Of a stretch of DNA of 8,673 bases, positions 5,942-8,673 are shown piece after piece (the first letter of the stretch is position 1; each line of letters begins with the position of its first letter). The position numbers were made by a program, and so were the translations under genes. Source of the stretch: TMP-86 sp964247385 (lineage in GTDB: Bacteria; Pseudomonadota; Gammaproteobacteria; Steroidobacterales; Steroidobacteraceae); NCBI GenBank assembly GCA_964247385.1, contig CAXTUB010000027.1:1-8673 (forward strand). Reading direction: 5' to 3'. The notes under the pieces were generated by a model, which was not told the DNA's origin, made no database searches, and saw only the letters and a list, made by a program, of their open reading frames with translations.

Positions 5942-8047
5942 TCAACGCCCCACCGCGGCAATCACGCGAATGCGGCGGTTCTCCGGAATCTCGTTGTATG
6001 CGAGCACTGAGAGGGACGGCGCGGCATGTCGCATGAGACGCGCGATCCAAGGTCGAATCTTGGGCGCGACGAGCAGCACCGCGGGTTCGCCCGCAGCCTC
6101 TTGCCGGCGCGCGCTGTCGCTCAGTGCTTGATGAATCCGGTCGGCAAGCCCGGGCTCGAAGCCCGGCGCGCCGTCGGGTGAGCTCGACATCGAGTCTTGC
6201 AGCACTTGCTCGAGCGAGGGATCCAGCGTAATCACCGGCAGCTCCTGACGCAGACCCGTAATGCCTTGCACGATGCTGCGCCCGAGCGCCACACGCACCG
6301 CAGCGACGAGGGCTTGCGGATCTTGCGTGCGCGGCGCGTACTCGGCGAGACACTCGCAAATGCTGCGCATGTTGCGCAGGCTGACGCGCTCCTGCAGCAG
6401 GTTCTGCAGCACTTTGACGAGCACGCTCATGGGCAGAAGCTTCGGCACCAAATCCTCGACCAGCTTGGGCGTTGTCTTCGCCAGGCGATTCAGGAGCTGC
6501 TGCGCCTCTTCATGCCCGAGCAGCTCGTGCGCGTGGGTCTGCAGCAAGTGACTCAAGTGTGTGGCGATCACGCTGCTCGCATCAACGACGGTATAACCAA
6601 GGCTCTGCGCTTGATCGCGCCGTGTCTTGTCGATCCAGATCGCGTCGAGTCCGAATGCGGGGTCTTTGGTCGCCGAGCCTTGTATGGCGCCGGTGACCTG
6701 GCCCGGATTGATGGCGAGCTCGCGCTCCGGGAACACTTCCGACTCACCCACCGGCGCGCCGAGAATGGTGATTCGATAAGCGTTCGGCGCCAGCTCGAGA
6801 TTGTCGCGAATGTGAACCGAAGGCACGAGGAAGCCGAGCTCTTCGGATAGCTTCTTGCGCACGCCTTTGATGCGCGCCATGAGCTCGCCGTTCTGGTTCC
6901 GGTCGACGAGCGGGATGAGCCGGTAGCCGACCTCCAGCCCGATCAAGTCGACTGCCTCCACATCGTCCCACGACAGCTCGCGCTGCTCGGCGGCCGGCAC
7001 CGCGGGCACTGTGCTCGCGGCGCCGCCAGGCTGCGCCGTGCCGGGCTCGGTCGCGGTGGACACGGCGCGCTTCTTCGTAAGCACGTAGGCGCAGTAACCG
7101 CAAATCGCCGCACCGCTCAGAAACACCGCGTTGGGCATGCCCGGAATGATGCCGAGAACCCCTAGCACGATGCCCGCCACCGCGAGCGCGCGCGGCTGGC
7201 TCAACATTTGCGCCATGATTTGCTGGCTCATGTCGTGCGGGCGCGAAACGCGCGTCACGAGAATGGCGACCGCCACGGACAAGAGCAGCGCCGGAATCTG
7301 CGCCACCAAGCCATCGCCGATGGTCAGAAGTGCGTAGCTGCGGCCCGCAGCGCTCAGCGACATGTTGTGCTGCGCCGCGCCGATGAGAGTGCCGCCGAAC
7401 AGATTGATGAAAACGATGAGAATGCCGGCCACCGCGTCGCCGCGCACGAATTTGCTGGCGCCATCCATCGCGCCGTAAAAATCCGCTTCCTCGCGAATCT
7501 CCTGACGCCGCGCGATGGCTTCGGCTTGTGTGATGATGCCGGCGTTGAGATCCGCATCGATCGCCATTTGCTTGCCCGGCATGGCGTCCAAAGTGAAGCG
7601 CGCACTCACCTCCGAGATGCGCCCGGCGCCCTTGGTGATGACCACAAAATTGATGATGACGAGCACGATGAAGACGACGAGCCCGACCGCATAGTTGCCG
7701 CCCACCACGAACTCGCCGAATGCGGCAATGACGTGTCCAGCCGCATGCGAGCCCGTATGGCCGTTGATGAGCACGATGCGCGTGGAAGCCACGTTGAGCC
7801 CGAGCCGCAGCAGCGTCGCGGCGAGCAACACCGTGGGAAACGCCGCGAATTCCAAGGCGCGCCGCACGTAGATCACGGCAAGCAAAATGACCAGCGAGAG
7901 CGAGATGTTGAACGTGAACAGGACATCGAGCAGAAACGCAGGCAACGGCAGGACCATCATGGCCAGCATGACCATGACGAGGAGCGGTGCGCCGAGGCCG
8001 GTGCGCGCCAACTGCGGCAGACTCATGGCGGCCGTGCGCGCGTTCAT
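5942..8047 (-). CDS. flhA: Flagellar export gate protein FlhA
   Basis: A large membrane protein of the flagellar type III export gate, 701 residues, normal for the family. The N-terminal half (about 18-325) has about eight membrane segments. The FHIPEP-family signature lies in the loop about 142-175 (RISEVSARFTLDAMPGKQM, then AIDADLNAGIITQAEA). D204 in VRGDAVAG matches the aspartate needed for proton-driven export in Salmonella (D208). A Pro/Ala/Thr-rich linker (about 328-358) leads to the cytoplasmic domain (about 360-701), which forms the nonameric docking ring for chaperones and substrates. The ATG at 8045-8047 overlaps the flhB stop (ATGA, 8044-8047); an ATG seven codons later is a possible alternative start. 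Confidence 0.97.
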   Translation of the reverse strand: MNARTAAMSLPQLARTGLGAPLLVMVMLAMMVLPLPAFLLDVLFTFNISLSLVILLAVIYVRRALEFAAFPTVLLAATLLRLGLNVASTRIVLINGHTGSHAAGHVIAAFGEFVVGGNYAVGLVVFIVLVIINFVVITKGAGRISEVSARFTLDAMPGKQMAIDADLNAGIITQAEAIARRQEIREEADFYGAMDGASKFVRGDAVAGILIVFINLFGGTLIGAAQHNMSLSAAGRSYALLTIGDGLVAQIPALLLSVAVAILVTRVSRPHDMSQQIMAQMLSQPRALAVAGIVLGVLGIIPGMPNAVFLSGAAICGYCAYVLTKKRAVSTATEPGTAQPGGAASTVPAVPAAEQRELSWDDVEAVDLIGLEVGYRLIPLVDRNQNGELMARIKGVRKKLSEELGFLVPSVHIRDNLELAPNAYRITILGAPVGESEVFPERELAINPGQVTGAIQGSATKDPAFGLDAIWIDKTRRDQAQSLGYTVVDASSVIATHLSHLLQTHAHELLGHEEAQQLLNRLAKTTPKLVEDLVPKLLPMSVLVKVLQNLLQERVSLRNMRSICECLAEYAPRTQDPQALVAAVRVALGRSIVQGITGLRQELPVITLDPSLEQVLQDSMSSSPDGAPGFEPGLADRIHQALSDSARRQEAAGEPAVLLVAPKIRPWIARLMRHAAPSLSVLAYNEIPENRRIRVIAAVGR

Positions 8048-8673
8048 TCGACGTCGAACTCATCGGCGACGGCCGGCGTGGGCCGGACCACGCGCGCGGC
8101 CAGCGTCGGATTCATGCTGCGCACGCGGAAAATGTATGACAGCACTTGCGCCACGGCCGCATACAAGCCGGCGGGAATCTCCGCGTTCAAATCGGTCGAT
8201 CGATACAGCGCTCGCGCAAGCTTCGGCGATTCGAACAGGGGCACGCGATGCTCCGCCGCAACGCGGCGAATGTTTTGCGCGATCAGGTCGACGCCTTTGG
8301 CGAGCACGCGCGGTGCGCGCATGCGCCGCATGTCGTACTTGAGTGCGACTGCGAAGTGGGTGGGATTCACGATCACCACGTCGGCGCGCGGCACTTGTTG
8401 CATCATGCGCCGTCGAGCCATTTGCTGCTGCAATTGTCGAATGCGGCTCTTGACCTCGGGCCGGCCGTCGGTCTCCTTCAACTCTTCGCGAACTTCCTGC
8501 CGGCTCATGCGGAGCTGCCGCTTGTACTGTATGAGCTGCAGCGGGATGTCGACCATCGCAATCACCGCGAGCGCCGCGCACAAGCCGACGAAAGCCCATG
8601 CCATGAGCTTGGCCGCGGCCGCGATGGCGGCGGTCGGTTCCATTCGCGCAAGCACCGTCACTCGCCCAAACAC
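8044..8673 (-). CDS. flhB: Flagellar export switch protein FlhB, C-terminal part (partial)
   Basis: The C-terminal 209 or so residues of FlhB; the 5' part lies beyond the right edge, and the GTG at the edge is not a real start. Residues about 15-48 of the fragment include the last membrane helix. A charged linker (about 50-95, rich in Arg, Glu and Gln) follows, and then the autocleavage motif NPTH encoded at 8356-8367, in the context VVIVNPTHFAVALKY. FlhB cuts itself between N and P, which allows the export apparatus to change from rod/hook to filament substrates. The rest (VLAKGVDLIAQNIRRVAAEHRVPLFESPKLAR region) is the normal FlhB cytoplasmic domain, with an acidic end. It is coupled to flhA by a 4-nt overlap. 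Confidence 0.96.
   Translation of the reverse strand: MFGRVTVLARMEPTAAIAAAAKLMAWAFVGLCAALAVIAMVDIPLQLIQYKRQLRMSRQEVREELKETDGRPEVKSRIRQLQQQMARRRMMQQVPRADVVIVNPTHFAVALKYDMRRMRAPRVLAKGVDLIAQNIRRVAAEHRVPLFESPKLARALYRSTDLNAEIPAGLYAAVAQVLSYIFRVRSMNPTLAARVVRPTPAVADEFDVE

Noticed and set aside
6744..8063. Minus-strand open frame of 439 codons overlapping flhA
   Set aside because: It is an out-of-frame reading of flhA, full of His, Arg and Ala, with no recognisable domain; the flhA frame has strong family motifs throughout.
1..8673. CRISPR arrays, insertion sequences, defence genes or phage genes
   Set aside because: I saw no spaced repeats, transposase motifs or terminal inverted repeats; every long region is explained by flagellar, tRNA or tuf genes.

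Overview
The window is GC-rich DNA that reads almost entirely on the minus strand. Genes are described here from high to low coordinates, the direction of transcription. It looks like a gammaproteobacterium with polar flagella. FlhF and FleN/FlhG sit next to FliA, the stator is a MotC/MotD pair, a DUF2802 protein closes the cluster, and the tRNA-Tyr/Gly/Thr/tuf unit at the left edge matches the order tyrU-glyT-thrT-tufB of enteric bacteria. The order flhB-flhA-flhF-fleN-fliA...motC-motD...DUF2802 is that of the late flagellar/chemotaxis region of Pseudomonas and relatives. The species cannot be named from this sequence.

Right part (8673 to about 3000): the export-gate genes flhB (3' end only) and flhA are followed by the polar placement and number genes flhF and fleN, then by fliA, the sigma-28 factor. 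Middle (about 3000 to 1060): motC follows fliA after only 5 nt, then motD. Next come a 61-codon ORF of unknown function and a membrane-anchored DUF2802 protein. Most junctions are overlapping stop/start codons, so this looks like one long, translationally coupled operon. The only sizeable gap among these genes is 40 nt before flhF.

Left part (484 to 1): a promoter with a perfect -35 box drives three tRNA genes (Tyr GTA, Gly TCC, Thr GGT) and the start of an EF-Tu gene, which runs off the edge after 12 codons.

Together the flagellar genes make the export gate (FlhA/FlhB), choose the pole and limit flagellar number (FlhF/FleN), switch on late genes (FliA) and supply a second-type stator (MotC/MotD). 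The main surprise is what is missing. The cheY-cheZ-cheA-cheB block usual between fliA and motC, and the ParA-like/CheW genes usual after motD, are both absent. I found no mobile element, CRISPR array or clearly novel system. The points worth checking are the missing che genes, a long low-complexity tail on MotD, a possible RNA switch at the motC/motD junction, and the unidentified small ORF.
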